From Azoarcus sp. (GTDB lineage Bacteria > Pseudomonadota > Gammaproteobacteria > Burkholderiales > Rhodocyclaceae), in assembly GCA_031268195.1 (NCBI GenBank), contig JAIRXQ010000012.1, forward strand, positions 18,849-82,848: a DNA stretch of 64,000 nucleotides, in the 5' to 3' direction. How positions within the stretch are numbered: position 1 is the stretch's first letter; every line of letters starts with the position of its first letter. Made by a program: the position numbers and the translations under genes. Shown in pieces: positions 40,034-49,893 of this stretch. Under the pieces are notes generated by a model. That model was not told the origin of the DNA. It saw only the letters and a list, made by a program, of their open reading frames with translations, and did not search any database.

Positions 40034-40443
40034 GTGGGTGATTCTAATCGAGCCTTGTGCACAAATGGCGTGAGTGGAACACGGACGGCGTGCGACGCGC
40101 AATGTCCGGCAAAATCCTTCACGTCGGCAATCATTTTCCGCGATGTGGAGCGGCAAATGCACGAAAAATGCCATTTTTCGCCCCCGATACCGCCGCGCGA
40201 TGTTGCATGGGTAGCGCAAATATGAGTCTGCATGAGAATTAACCGTTGACGTTCCCTGAACAAATGCGTAAAAACAACAACGTGCGTTAGTCAGTCACAT
40301 TCGCTGCGGGGCGCTGGAGGCTTGTTTGCCGGTTTGTAGTATTTCCGACAAGGCGCTGGGTAGTAGTCCGGATGTTTGATGAATGCGCCGGCCGGGAGGG
40401 CTCCGGGCTGTATCAAGTCGTCACTTTGAAGGATTAAGGCAAT
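40034..40443. other. Intergenic region between clpS and the cold-shock gene
   Basis: About 410 bp of divergent control region. The left part should hold the clpS-clpA promoter; the right part holds the candidate cold-shock promoter and long leader (about 40281-40443). Short open frames here (for example 40057-40242) look non-coding. No tRNA-like structure is seen. Confidence 0.5.
40246..40274 (+). promoter_or_regulatory. Probable cold-shock gene promoter
   Basis: TTGACG (40246-40251) and TAAAAA (40269-40274) with a 17-bp spacer. A start near 40281 would leave a leader of about 160 nt before the cold-shock ATG, consistent with the long 5' leaders of cspA-type genes. Confidence 0.45.
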
Positions 40444-40650
40444 ATGGCAACTGGCACTGTCAAATGGTTCAACGATTCCAAGGGGTTCGGTTTCATCACG
40501 CCCGACGACGGAAGCGAGGACCTGTTCGCGCATTTTTCCGCTATCAACATGAGCGGTTTCAAAACCCTGAAGGAAGGCGAAAAGGTTTCCTTCGACGTCA
40601 CCCAAGGACCGAAAGGCAAGCAGGCTTCGAACATTCAGCGAGCTGCCTGA
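40444..40650 (+). CDS. Cold-shock protein, CspA family
   Basis: A 68-residue single-stranded nucleic-acid binding protein. [23 protein letters not shown] contains RNP1 (KGFGFI), and [10 protein letters not shown] contains the RNP2-like motif. [15 protein letters not shown] and [13 protein letters not shown] complete the beta-barrel. Which csp paralogue it is cannot be decided. The long leader suggests temperature-dependent translation. Confidence 0.97.
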   Translation: MATGTVKWFNDSKGFGFITPDDGSEDLFAHFSAINMSGFKTLKEGEKVSFDVTQGPKGKQASNIQRAA

Positions 40651-40675
40651 GGATTTCCCTGGCGGGGTAAAACCC

Positions 40676-40715
40676 AAAAGAAAAAGGCCGCTGGAGACGG
40701 TGGCCTTTTTCTTTT
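40676..40715. terminator. Strong terminator after the cold-shock gene
   Basis: A perfect 14-bp stem, AAAAGAAAAAGGCC (40676-40689) and GGCCTTTTTCTTTT (40702-40715), with a 12-base loop. The A/T tracts on both arms allow use from both strands, serving the cold-shock gene and the convergent aspS operon. Confidence 0.85.
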
Positions 40716-40811
40716 ACGAACGTTCGTGATCGGTGCAGGATCGGCCGGGGTCGGCCGCCCCTGCTGTCGCTCGCCTGCTGTTGCTTACTGTCACCTACTG
40801 GTCACCTACTG

Positions 40812-42629
40812 TCACTCGCCTACTGTCGTGTTGTGCGTCGGCGTCGATCCGTCGGCGTCGGCCGTTTGCCGCAGGCGGATGTGCAATTCGCGCAACTGCT
40901 TCTCGTCGACCGCACTCGGCGCGTTGGTGAGCAGGCATTGCGCGCGTTGCGTCTTGGGAAAGGCGATGACATCGCGGATGGATTCCGCGCCCGCCATCAT
41001 CGTCACCACGCGATCCAGCCCGAAAGCGAGTCCGCCGTGCGGGGGGGCGCCGTATTTGAGCGCATCGAGCAGGAAACCGAATTTCGCCCGTTGTTCTTCG
41101 GGGCCGATGTTGAGCGCCTCGAACACTGCTTCCTGCTCTTCGGCGCGATGGATACGGATCGAGCCGCCGCCCACTTCCCAGCCGTTCAGTGCCAGGTCGT
41201 AAGCCTGCGCCAGACATTCACCCGGATTGCTCTTCAAAAGCGCGATGTGTTCGTCTTTCGGGCGAGTAAACGGGTGATGGCAAGCCACCCAGCGTTTGTC
41301 CTCCTCGTCGTACTCGAACATCGGGAAATCGACGATCCACACCGGACGCCACGCTTCGCCGGTGACGAATCCTTTTTCGTGACCGAGCTTGATGCGCAGT
41401 GCGCCGAGGGCGTCATTGACGATTTTCGTTTTGTCCGCGCCAAAGAAGATCAGATCGCCCGAGTGTGCGCCAGTGCGTTCGAGGATCGCGCGTAGCGCCG
41501 GTTCATTCAGGTTTTTGACGATGGGCGATTGCAGGCCGGTTTCGTTGGGCTGATTCGCGTCGTTTACCTTGATGTAGGCCAAGCCCTTTGCGCCGTAGAC
41601 GGCAACGAAACGGCCGTATTCGTCGATTTCGCCGCGCGTGAGGTTCGCGCCGCCCGGTACGCGCAGGGCAGCGACGCGACCGCCGGAATTGGCGGGGCCG
41701 GAAAAGACTTTGAAGGCCACATCTTTCACCACGTCGGTGATTTCGGTCAATTCCAGCGTGACGCGCAAATCGGGCTTGTCGGAACCGTAACGGCGCATCG
41801 CTTCGCCATAGGCCATGCGCGGGAAGGGATTGGGCAGATCGACGGCGAGCGTTTCCTTGAAAACGAAGCGCACCATTTCTTCCATCAGGGCGGTGATGCC
41901 GTCCACGTCGAGGAAAGAGGTTTCGATATCGACCTGCGTGAATTCGGGCTGACGGTCGGCGCGCAAATCCTCGTCACGGAAGCATTTGACGATCTGGTAG
42001 TAGCGGTCGAACCCGGCCACCATCAGGAGCTGTTTGAACAACTGCGGCGATTGCGGCAGGGCGAAGAATTGCCCGGCATTGACGCGCGAGGGCACGAGAT
42101 AGTCGCGCGCGCCTTCGGGGGTGCTCCTGGTGAGCATCGGCGTTTCGATGTCGATGAAGCCGTGTGCGTCGAGAAAGCGGCGGAAGGCCATGGCCGCCTT
42201 GTAGCGCAGCATCAGGTTTTTCTGCATCGGCTCGCGGCGCAGGTCGAGGACGCGATGGGTGAGGCGCACCGTCTCGGAGAGATTGTCGTCGTCGAGTTGG
42301 AACGCCGGCGGCGCGGAGGGGTTGAGAATCTCGATTTCGTGGCAGAGCACTTCAATTTCGCCCGAAGCAAGGTGCGGATTTTCCGTGCCGGCTGGCCGGC
42401 GGCGCACCTTGCCGGAAATCTTCAGGCAGAACTCGTTGCGGATCGCTTCCGCCGTCTTGAACATCTCCGGGCGATCCGGGTCGCATACCACCTGCGCCAG
42501 CCCTTCACGGTCGCGCAGGTCGATGAAGATGACACCGCCGTGGTCACGGCGGCGGTGCGTCCAGCCGCAAAGGGTGACGGTTTGATCGAGGTGGGCGGCC
42601 GTGACTCGACCGCAATAATGGGTTCGCAT
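40812..42629 (-). CDS. aspS: Aspartyl-tRNA synthetase AspS
   Basis: A class II synthetase of 605 residues from the ATG at 42629 ([23 protein letters not shown]). It has the N-terminal OB anticodon-binding domain, motif 1 around [25 protein letters not shown], motif 2 [20 protein letters not shown], the bacterial GAD insertion (about 290-420), and motif 3 [11 protein letters not shown]. It is the last gene of a fmdB-DUF502-aspS operon. The genome's possible lack of AsnRS (making it non-discriminating) cannot be judged here. Confidence 0.96.
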   Translation of the reverse strand: MRTHYCGRVTAAHLDQTVTLCGWTHRRRDHGGVIFIDLRDREGLAQVVCDPDRPEMFKTAEAIRNEFCLKISGKVRRRPAGTENPHLASGEIEVLCHEIEILNPSAPPAFQLDDDNLSETVRLTHRVLDLRREPMQKNLMLRYKAAMAFRRFLDAHGFIDIETPMLTRSTPEGARDYLVPSRVNAGQFFALPQSPQLFKQLLMVAGFDRYYQIVKCFRDEDLRADRQPEFTQVDIETSFLDVDGITALMEEMVRFVFKETLAVDLPNPFPRMAYGEAMRRYGSDKPDLRVTLELTEITDVVKDVAFKVFSGPANSGGRVAALRVPGGANLTRGEIDEYGRFVAVYGAKGLAYIKVNDANQPNETGLQSPIVKNLNEPALRAILERTGAHSGDLIFFGADKTKIVNDALGALRIKLGHEKGFVTGEAWRPVWIVDFPMFEYDEEDKRWVACHHPFTRPKDEHIALLKSNPGECLAQAYDLALNGWEVGGGSIRIHRAEEQEAVFEALNIGPEEQRAKFGFLLDALKYGAPPHGGLAFGLDRVVTMMAGAESIRDVIAFPKTQRAQCLLTNAPSAVDEKQLRELHIRLRQTADADGSTPTHNTTVGE

Positions 42630-42648
42630 GGTAAGTGGCGCCAAAGGC

Positions 42649-43275
42649 TTATTCGGAAAGGAGGATGGAGGTTTCGGGCTCGCGCGTGGGCGGCGCGACC
42701 ACGCCCATCGAGATGATGTATTTGAGCGCCTCATCGACGCTCATGTCGAGCTCGATCACGTCGGCCGCGGGCAGCATCAGGAAGAAGCCGGATGTCGGAT
42801 TGGGGGTGGTGGGCACATAGACACTGACGTATTCGCCTTGCAGATATTGCACCACGTCGCCGCCCGGTGTGCCGGTGAGAAAGGCGATCGTCCACGCGCC
42901 CTGGCGCGGGTATTGCACCAGCAGCGCCTTGCGGAAGGCTTGGCCGCTGCTGGAAAAAAGCGTGTCGGAAACCTGCTTGACGCTGGAGTAGATGGATTTC
43001 ACCACCGGAATGCGCGCCAGCAACGCTTCCCAGCCGCGCACGAGCCGCTGTCCGAGCACGTTGGCGCCGATGACGCCGGTGGCGAACAGGATGAAGACGA
43101 ACAGCACCACGCCTAGCCCCGGAATGTCGAAGCCGAGCACGGTATGTGGTTGCAGGTGCTCGGGCAGCAGAGGCATCACCCAGCCGTCGAGCGTCCTGAT
43201 GATCCATGTCAGCACGGTGACGGTGATGGCTAGCGGTATCCAGATCAGCAGGCCGGTGATGAAATATTTTTTCAC
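42649..43275 (-). CDS. DUF502 membrane protein
   Basis: A 208-residue inner-membrane protein with two N-terminal membrane helices (about 6-28 and 48-75) and a soluble C-terminal domain. [47 protein letters not shown] and [42 protein letters not shown] are DUF502 hallmarks. The start is GTG at 43275, overlapping the fmdB stop as GTGA. It sits between fmdB and aspS, as in many betaproteobacteria. Function unknown. Confidence 0.92.
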   Translation of the reverse strand: MKKYFITGLLIWIPLAITVTVLTWIIRTLDGWVMPLLPEHLQPHTVLGFDIPGLGVVLFVFILFATGVIGANVLGQRLVRGWEALLARIPVVKSIYSSVKQVSDTLFSSSGQAFRKALLVQYPRQGAWTIAFLTGTPGGDVVQYLQGEYVSVYVPTTPNPTSGFFLMLPAADVIELDMSVDEALKYIISMGVVAPPTREPETSILLSE

Positions 43276-43559
43276 GCGTGCGACTCGCCGCCGGATTCAG
43301 GCCGCAGGTGGCAGGCGCAACCCGCGCCGCAGGGCGCAGATGCCGGCGCCGGGGCGGCGGCTTTTTGCTTCGCGCCTTCGTTTTTGAAGTCGGTGGCGTA
43401 CCAGCCGCTCCCTTTCAGCTGGAAGCCCGCCGCCGAGATTTGCTTGACGTAGCGTGGCGCGGCGCAGGATGGGCAAACGGTGAGCGGGGCATCGCTCATT
43501 TTCTGCAAGTGTTCTTTCTGGAACCCGCAATGCTCGCAGCGGTATTCATAGATAGGCAT
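43272..43559 (-). CDS. FmdB-family zinc ribbon protein
   Basis: A 95-residue protein beginning MPIYEYRCEHCGFQKEHLQKM, with a second pair of cysteines in VCPSCAAPRYVKQISAAGFQLKGSGWYATDF. The two CxxC pairs form the zinc ribbon. The C-terminus is Ala/Pro-rich with extra cysteines (CGAGCACH) that might bind metal. Role unknown; likely regulatory. First gene of the aspS operon. Confidence 0.93.
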   Translation of the reverse strand: MPIYEYRCEHCGFQKEHLQKMSDAPLTVCPSCAAPRYVKQISAAGFQLKGSGWYATDFKNEGAKQKAAAPAPASAPCGAGCACHLRPESGGESHA

Positions 43560-43651
43560 GATTCTCTCCGGCTGGGGAAGCGCGCAAGTCTAGCGCAAGG
43601 CGTGGGCACGCGCAGCTCGAAGAACCGACATGGGGCCGCGGCGTGTCCGTT

Positions 43652-44512
43652 TCAAGACGCAAGGACGAAAAAGGACAGCCGCGCCGCGATTGCTTCGCCC
43701 CAGAACAGTACGCTCAGCCCGGCGAGGGCAAGGAAGGGGCCGAAGGGAATCGGCTTTTCGCGTGTGCTGCGCCGAAACGCGATCAGGGTGCCGCCGATGA
43801 CGGCCCCGGCGACCGAGGCGAGCACGACGGTCAGCGGCAGCATCTTCCAGCCCAGCCATGCGCCGATGGCCGCCAGCAGCTTGAAATCGCCGTGACCCAT
43901 GCCTTCCTTGCCGGTGAGGAGCTTGAACAGCCAATACACCGCCCACAGCGCCAGATACCCGGCCATCGCTCCGATGACGGCTTCTGGCAGCGGCGTATAG
44001 GTGGCGCAAAGATTCAGCGTCAGCCCGATCCACAGCAGGGGCAGGGTGAGGTCGTCAGGCAGCAGCTGGGTGTCGAAATCGATGAAAGCCAGCGCGACCA
44101 TCGTCCATACGAAGGCGAGCGCGCCGAGCGTGGCGAGGCTAAAACCGAAGCGATACGCGGCATAGCCGGAGAGCAGCGCCGTCAGCGCTTCCACCATCGG
44201 ATAGCGGCAGCTGATGGGGGTATGGCAGTGGCGGCAGCGCCCGCGTAGCAGGAGGTAGCTCACGAGCGGCACGTTGTCGAAGGCCGAGATGCTTTGCCCG
44301 CAGTGCGGGCAGCGCGAACGCGGCCGGGCGAGATCGAAAGGTTCTTCTTCGGCGGGCGGCTCGCCGCGCAGATTGGCCGCTTCCGCCGCCCAGGCGCGCT
44401 CCATCATGACCGGCAGGCGGTGGATGACGACGTTTAGAAAGCTGCCGACGAACAGGCCGAGCAGGGTCGCGAACGGAATGAGGATATGAGGGTCGTTGAG
44501 CGGAGAAAGCAT
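43652..44512 (-). CDS. pilD: Prepilin peptidase / N-methyltransferase PilD
   Basis: An inner-membrane aspartic protease that cleaves and N-methylates type IV prepilins. In 286 residues it shows FVGSFLNVVIHRLP, the cytoplasmic zinc site CPHCGQ ... CRHCHT, and the catalytic Asp pairs in FIDFDTQLLPDDLTLPLLWIG and GMGHGDFKLLAAIGAWLGW. About eight membrane helices. It lies 12 bp after pilC. Confidence 0.96.
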   Translation of the reverse strand: MLSPLNDPHILIPFATLLGLFVGSFLNVVIHRLPVMMERAWAAEAANLRGEPPAEEEPFDLARPRSRCPHCGQSISAFDNVPLVSYLLLRGRCRHCHTPISCRYPMVEALTALLSGYAAYRFGFSLATLGALAFVWTMVALAFIDFDTQLLPDDLTLPLLWIGLTLNLCATYTPLPEAVIGAMAGYLALWAVYWLFKLLTGKEGMGHGDFKLLAAIGAWLGWKMLPLTVVLASVAGAVIGGTLIAFRRSTREKPIPFGPFLALAGLSVLFWGEAIAARLSFFVLAS

Positions 44513-44524
44513 CGAATCGTTGGG

Positions 44525-45772
44525 TCAGACCACCGCGCCGAGTTTGAAGATGGGCAGATACATGGCCACGACCAGACCGCCGATGACGACGCCGAGAAAG
44601 ACCATGATGAGCGGTTCGAGCAGGGTGGACATGGCGGCAACCGCGTCATCGACCTCACGATCGTAGAAATCCGCGACCTTGCCGAGCATGTTGTCGAGTT
44701 GCCCGGCTTCTTCACCGATCGACACCATCTGCACGACCATAGTCGGAAACATACCCGAATTTTGCATCGACATGTTCAAACTCATGCCGGTGCTGACTTC
44801 GGACTGGATGGTGCGCGTGGCGAGCACGTACAGATGGTTGCCCGATGCGCCGCCCACCGAATCCAGCGCTTCGACCAGCGGCACTCCGGCGGAAAACATC
44901 GTCGAGAGGGTGCGCGCCCAGCGCGCGATGGTCGCCTTGCGCACGATTTCGCCCACCACCGGCAGCTTGAGCACCGTGCGATCGACCGCGATCTGCATGG
45001 GGACTGAGCGTTTATAGGCCATGATGATGCCGGCGATGACCCCGGCCAGACTGCCGAAAACGAGCCACCAGTACGACACGAAGAAATCGGATATGCCGAT
45101 CACCACCAGCGTCGGCCCTGGCAGTTCCGCGCCGAAGCTGGCGAACACATCCTTGAAGGTCGGCACCACCCAGATCATGATGACCGCGACCACGATCACC
45201 GATACCGCGATGACCGCCGCCGGGTAGAACAGCGCCGACTTGATCTTGCCTTTGATGGCGAGAATTTTTTCCTTGTAGGTCGCCAGCCGGTCGAGGATGG
45301 CATCGAGAATGCCCGCCTGTTCGCCCGCCGCGATGAGATTGCAGAACAGCTTGTCGAAATGCACCGGGAACTTGGCGAATGCCTGCGACAGGCTGGAGCC
45401 CATTTCGACCTCGCTTCTGACCTCGTTCAGCAGGCGGCTCAAACCGGGATTGCCCGAGCCTTTGATGCCGATGTCGAACGCCTGCAACAGCGGCACGCCG
45501 GAGCGCATCATCGTCGCCAGTTGGCGGGTGAAGATGGAGATGTCTTTGTCCGTGACCTTGTGGCCGCGCGACATCGCCTGTTTTTTGACCTTGCTGACGA
45601 CCACGCCTTGCCGCCGCAGCGAAACCTTGACCACGGAATCGCTGGCGGCGCGCATTTCGCCGCGCATGGCCTTGCCTGTCTTGTCCTTGCCTTCCCAGGC
45701 GTAGAGGTGTTCTTTCGCCGCGCCGTGGGCGCGTCGGGCGGGTTTGGAAACGGTTGCACTTGCTGTCGCCAT
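44525..45772 (-). CDS. pilC: Type IV pilus inner-membrane platform protein PilC
   Basis: A 415-residue T2SSF-family platform protein on which the PilB motor acts. Two copies of the T2SSF domain are visible (about 80-205 and 280-405), with the FTRQLATMMRSGVPLLQAFDIG and WARTLSTMFSAGVPLVEALDSV signatures, and three membrane helices, the last at VFLGVVIGGLVVAMYLPIF. Located between pilB and pilD in the standard order. Confidence 0.97.
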   Translation of the reverse strand: MATASATVSKPARRAHGAAKEHLYAWEGKDKTGKAMRGEMRAASDSVVKVSLRRQGVVVSKVKKQAMSRGHKVTDKDISIFTRQLATMMRSGVPLLQAFDIGIKGSGNPGLSRLLNEVRSEVEMGSSLSQAFAKFPVHFDKLFCNLIAAGEQAGILDAILDRLATYKEKILAIKGKIKSALFYPAAVIAVSVIVVAVIMIWVVPTFKDVFASFGAELPGPTLVVIGISDFFVSYWWLVFGSLAGVIAGIIMAYKRSVPMQIAVDRTVLKLPVVGEIVRKATIARWARTLSTMFSAGVPLVEALDSVGGASGNHLYVLATRTIQSEVSTGMSLNMSMQNSGMFPTMVVQMVSIGEEAGQLDNMLGKVADFYDREVDDAVAAMSTLLEPLIMVFLGVVIGGLVVAMYLPIFKLGAVV

Positions 45773-45799
45773 GAGCGGAATCCCCCGTGGTTCCTTGCC

Positions 45800-47512
45800 T
45801 TATTCGTTGGTTGCGGCCAAAACTTCTTCGAGTGAGGTGACGCCTTGGCGCACCTTGAGCAGGCCGGAGCGCCGCAGATCGCTCACGCCCTCGGCGTCGG
45901 CCTGTGCCGCGATGTCCATTGAATTGCCGCCGGTCATGATGATGCGGGCGATTTCCTCGCTGATCGGCATGACCTGATAGATGCCGACCCGTCCCTTGTA
46001 GCCGCTGCCCTTGCAGCGGTCGCAACCCACCGGGCCGTAGGGCTGCCAGCTTCCGTCGAGTTCGTCCTCATGGAACCCCGCCTGCAGCAGCGATTCGAGC
46101 GGAAGATTCACCGGCTTCTTGCAGGTGCAGAGCCGTCGCGCCAGCCGTTGCGCGGTAATCATGATGACCGAGGAAGCGATGTTGAACGGCGCGACGCCCA
46201 TGTTCTTGAGGCGTTCCAGCGTGGTCGGCGCATCGTTCGTGTGCAGGGTGGAGAGCACGAGGTGCCCGGTTTGCGCGGCTTTGATCGAAATTTCGGCGGT
46301 TTCCAGATCGCGGATTTCACCGACCATGATGACGTCCGGGTCTTGACGCAGGAAGGCGCGCAAGGTCGAGGCGAAGGTCAACCCCGCCTTTTCGTTCATG
46401 TTGACCTGATTGATCCCTGGCAGATTGATTTCAGCCGGGTCTTCGGCGGTCGAGATGTTGACTCCGGCTTTGTTGAGGATGTTCAGGCAGGTGTAGAGCG
46501 ACACTGTTTTGCCCGATCCGGTCGGCCCGGTGACGAGGACCATGCCGTAAGGCCGTTCGATGGCTTCGAGCAGGGATTGTTTCTGATCCGGCTCATAGCC
46601 GAGGGCGTCGACGCCGAGCATGGCCGAGCTCGAATCGAGGATGCGCATGACGATTTTTTCGCCGTGCAGCGTCGGCAGCGTGGATACGCGAAAATCGATG
46701 GCTTTGCCCTTGGAGAGCACGAGCTTGGTGCGGCCGTCCTGCGGCACGCGCTTCTCGGAGATGTCCAGCCGCGAGATGACCTTGATGCGCGCGGCGATTT
46801 TCTCCTTCAGGATCAGCGGCGGCTGGGCGACTTCGTGCAGCACGCCGTCGGTGCGCACCCGGATGCGGTAATACTTTTCATACGGCTCGAAATGGACGTC
46901 GGAGGCGCCGTCGTTGATGGCGTCGACCAGCATTTTCTGGATGAATTTGACGATGGGCGCATCGTCGACATCGGTGCCCGCGGCTTCCTCGGTTTCGGTT
47001 TCGAGCGCCACGTCCAGCGCGCCCAGCTCGTCCTCCATGCTGAGCTGGCTCAGTGTCTCCTGCGCGGTCGCGCCGAGCTGCTCCGCCATGCGGGCGAGCT
47101 TGTCGATCTCCGCGATGACCAGTTCGAGCTGCATCCCGGTCTGGAAACGGATCTCGTCGAACACCCGCATGTTCGATGGATCGGCTACTGCCAGCGTCAG
47201 CCGGTTCGGGGTGCTGTGCTGCGAGAGCGCGATGACCTGATGCTTGCGTGCGAGCGTCGAGTCGATCACGCCTTTGGGCAGGAATTCGGCGTTGACCGTG
47301 CCGATGTCGAGCAGCGGGTAGCCGAAGGTTTCGGAGGCGAACTGCGCGATGTCGCGGGCATTCAGGATTTTTTTCTGCGTGACCTCATGCAAAAAGGCAT
47401 TGGTCGTGCCGTCGCCCGCGGTGCATGCGGTCGCGTCCGCTTCGGACAGGAGATTTTTCTGGATGAGGGCGCGGGCAAGCCCGCTCAGGGCGGTCTGAGA
47501 TGTGAGGGCCAT
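45800..47512 (-). CDS. pilB: Type IV pilus extension ATPase PilB
   Basis: A 570-residue hexameric ATPase powering pilus extension. From the ATG at 47512 (MALTSQTALSGLARALIQ) it has the N-terminal T2SSE domains, Walker A GPTGSGKTVSLY, the Asp box (STAEDPAEINLPGI), Walker B (PDVIMVGEIRDLETAEIS) and His box (HLVLSTLHTNDAP). Zinc cysteines are in RLCTCKKP and CDRCKGSGYKGR. First gene of the pilB-pilC-pilD operon. Confidence 0.97.
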   Translation of the reverse strand: MALTSQTALSGLARALIQKNLLSEADATACTAGDGTTNAFLHEVTQKKILNARDIAQFASETFGYPLLDIGTVNAEFLPKGVIDSTLARKHQVIALSQHSTPNRLTLAVADPSNMRVFDEIRFQTGMQLELVIAEIDKLARMAEQLGATAQETLSQLSMEDELGALDVALETETEEAAGTDVDDAPIVKFIQKMLVDAINDGASDVHFEPYEKYYRIRVRTDGVLHEVAQPPLILKEKIAARIKVISRLDISEKRVPQDGRTKLVLSKGKAIDFRVSTLPTLHGEKIVMRILDSSSAMLGVDALGYEPDQKQSLLEAIERPYGMVLVTGPTGSGKTVSLYTCLNILNKAGVNISTAEDPAEINLPGINQVNMNEKAGLTFASTLRAFLRQDPDVIMVGEIRDLETAEISIKAAQTGHLVLSTLHTNDAPTTLERLKNMGVAPFNIASSVIMITAQRLARRLCTCKKPVNLPLESLLQAGFHEDELDGSWQPYGPVGCDRCKGSGYKGRVGIYQVMPISEEIARIIMTGGNSMDIAAQADAEGVSDLRRSGLLKVRQGVTSLEEVLAATNE

Positions 47513-47615
47513 GTTCCGCTCACTCGTTGAGTGGCATCGTTCGGTTTTGTCTTTGTCATACACGCGCCCATCGTGCGCGGATGCCTCGGACACGGTGTTT
47601 ACCGTAAGCCAAACC

Positions 47616-48440
47616 TCAGCGGTGCAGCAGGACTTCTATCACGAAGCGGCTACCGATATAGGCCAGCATGGTGGTGATGAATCCCACCATCGTCCAGCGC
47701 AGCGCGGTGCGTCCGCGCCAGCCGCGAAAATACCGTCCGGCGAGCAGAACGCCGAACATCAGCCACGAGACAGAGCCGAGCACCGTTTCATGGGTGAGCC
47801 GGAACACCTGTCCGTAGCGGATTTCCGTGAAAATGATGCCGGTGGCGAGCGCCAGCGTGAGCAGTACGAAAGCGATGCCGATCAAGCGAAACAGCAGCGC
47901 TTCCATGGTCAGTAGCGGCGGCAGGTTCGCCAGCGCGCGGGAGAAACGGGCGCGATGCAGTTGCCATGTCGCCAGCGCCATCAGCAGCGCATGCAAGGCG
48001 GCGAGCATGACGAGGCTGTTGGCAAGCATGGTGGTGACGAAATGGATGCGGAACACCGGTGAGGCGACGTTGATATCCGAGAGCACATGATTGCCGGGGA
48101 CGAACGCCGTCAACAGGCACGCCAGCGCGCCGACCGGCAGCACGATGGCGCGCAACCCGCCGAGGCGGGCGTAGAGCGTCTCCACCCAGTAAAAGCAGAT
48201 GGCCAGCCAGACGATGAGCGAGAGCGCGGTGGAGAAGCCGAAGCGCATCTCGCCGCTGGAAAAAATCGCGGAATGGAGCGCCAGCCCGTGCGCGCACAGG
48301 GCGAGGAACAGCACCAGCCGCTCGTTGTTTGCCATGCCGATGGCGGCGGCGCCCTGCCCGGCGGGTTGGGCGCGCCAGTAGTAAAGCCAGAGTCCGGCAT
48401 AAAGCGAAGCGGGAAAGAGATGAAGTAGAATCGACCACAT
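47616..48440 (-). CDS. ypjD: CcsA-related inner-membrane protein YpjD
   Basis: A 274-residue protein with about eight membrane helices of the cytochrome c assembly superfamily. It keeps HFVTTMLANSLVMLAALHALLMAL and LTHETVLGSVSWLMFGVLLAGRYFRGWRGR, but not the WWD signature of true CcsA/CcmC. It is divergent from ffh across about 70 bp, as in E. coli and most betaproteobacteria. Its biochemical role is not established. Confidence 0.9.
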   Translation of the reverse strand: MWSILLHLFPASLYAGLWLYYWRAQPAGQGAAAIGMANNERLVLFLALCAHGLALHSAIFSSGEMRFGFSTALSLIVWLAICFYWVETLYARLGGLRAIVLPVGALACLLTAFVPGNHVLSDINVASPVFRIHFVTTMLANSLVMLAALHALLMALATWQLHRARFSRALANLPPLLTMEALLFRLIGIAFVLLTLALATGIIFTEIRYGQVFRLTHETVLGSVSWLMFGVLLAGRYFRGWRGRTALRWTMVGFITTMLAYIGSRFVIEVLLHR

Positions 48441-48509
48441 ATAGCATTCCAGTTTACCCTAATCCCCCGGATCGAACAGCCGTCCGCACGCGGACGGATG
48501 GAGTCAGAC

Positions 48510-49874
48510 ATGCTCGACAATCTTACCCAACGGCTTTCGAAAGTCGTCAAAACCCTGCGTGGGCAGGCTCGTCTCAGCGAGGACAACATTCAGGAATCCA
48601 TGCGCGAGGTGCGCATGGCGCTGCTCGAAGCCGACGTTGCCCTGCCAGTGGTCAAGGACTTCATCGCGCGGGTGAGGGAAAAGGCGCTCGGTCAGGAGGT
48701 GATCGGTTCGCTCACGCCGGGGCAGGCGCTGGTTGGCGTGGTGCACGACGAACTGCGTGCCCTCATGGGCGGCGCGCACGAAGGGTTGAATCTCGCCGCG
48801 CAGCCGCCCGTCGTGGTGCTGATGGCCGGTTTGCAGGGGGCGGGCAAGACCACCACCACCGGCAAGCTCGCGCGCCTGCTGCGCGAAGCGCAAAAGAAAA
48901 AGGTGCTGGTCGTCTCCACCGATATTTATCGCCCGGCGGCCATCGAACAGCTCAAAACCGTGGCGGCACAGGCCGGGGTGGACTTTTTCCCATCCGAGAC
49001 AAGCTCTCGCCCGGTCGACATTGCGCTCGCCGCGCTTGATTTCGCGCGCAAGCATCACCACGAGGTGCTCATCGTCGATACGGCGGGGCGGCTTGCCATC
49101 GATACGGTGATGATGGAAGAAATCCGTGCCCTGCACGCGGCGGTGGCGCCCATCGAAACCTTGTTCGTGGTCGATGCCATGCTCGGTCAGGATGCTGTGA
49201 ACACCGCGCGCGCCTTCAACGAGGCGCTGCCGCTCACCGGCATCGTGCTCACCAAGCTCGACGGCGATGCACGCGGCGGCGCGGCGCTCTCGGTGCGTCA
49301 CGTCACCGGCAAGCCGCTGAAATTTGCCGGGGTCGGTGAAAAACTCGACGGGTTGGAGCCTTTCCACCCCGATCGCATGGCCAGCCGCATCCTTGGCATG
49401 GGCGATATCCTCGGCTTGGTCGAGGACGCGCGCCGCCGCGTCGACGAGGAACAGGCGATCGAATTCGCGCAAAAGCTCAAGAGCGGCAAAGGGTTCGATT
49501 TGAACGATTTCAAGGCCCAGATCGGGCAAATGCGCAAAATGGGTGGCATTGCGTCCATGATCGAAAAACTGCCCGGACAAATTGGACAAGCCGCCAGCAA
49601 ATTGCAGGGCGGCGTCGAAGAAAAGGCCATTGGCCGTGTCGTGGGCATCATCGACGCCATGACGCCGCTGGAGCGCGCCAACCCCGGTATCATCAAGGCC
49701 AGCCGCAAACGTCGCGTCGCGGCCGGGGCGGGGGTGACGGTTCAGGATGTCAATCGCCTGCTCAACCAGTTCGAGCAGACACAAAAAATGATGAAACAGT
49801 TCGCCCGTGGCGGCATGGGCAAGATGATGCGCGCCATGAAAGGTATGATGGGCGGCATTCCCGGTTTGCGCTGA
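48510..49874 (+). CDS. ffh: Signal recognition particle protein Ffh
   Basis: The SRP GTPase that targets nascent membrane proteins. From the ATG at 48510 (MLDNLTQRLSKVVKTLRGQARLSEDNI) it has 454 residues: N domain, G domain with GLQGAGKTTTTGKLA, DTAGRL and TKLDGDARGG, then the Met-rich M domain ending FARGGMGKMMRAMKGMMGGIPGL. An in-frame ATG at 48498 would add four residues. Confidence 0.97.
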   Translation: MLDNLTQRLSKVVKTLRGQARLSEDNIQESMREVRMALLEADVALPVVKDFIARVREKALGQEVIGSLTPGQALVGVVHDELRALMGGAHEGLNLAAQPPVVVLMAGLQGAGKTTTTGKLARLLREAQKKKVLVVSTDIYRPAAIEQLKTVAAQAGVDFFPSETSSRPVDIALAALDFARKHHHEVLIVDTAGRLAIDTVMMEEIRALHAAVAPIETLFVVDAMLGQDAVNTARAFNEALPLTGIVLTKLDGDARGGAALSVRHVTGKPLKFAGVGEKLDGLEPFHPDRMASRILGMGDILGLVEDARRRVDEEQAIEFAQKLKSGKGFDLNDFKAQIGQMRKMGGIASMIEKLPGQIGQAASKLQGGVEEKAIGRVVGIIDAMTPLERANPGIIKASRKRRVAAGAGVTVQDVNRLLNQFEQTQKMMKQFARGGMGKMMRAMKGMMGGIPGLR

Positions 49875-49893
49875 AGGCCCATTTTTTCATACC

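Noticed and set aside
40057..40242. 61-codon frame upstream of the cold-shock gene
   Set aside because: No ribosome binding site, and it covers the expected promoter region for clpS and the cold-shock gene.
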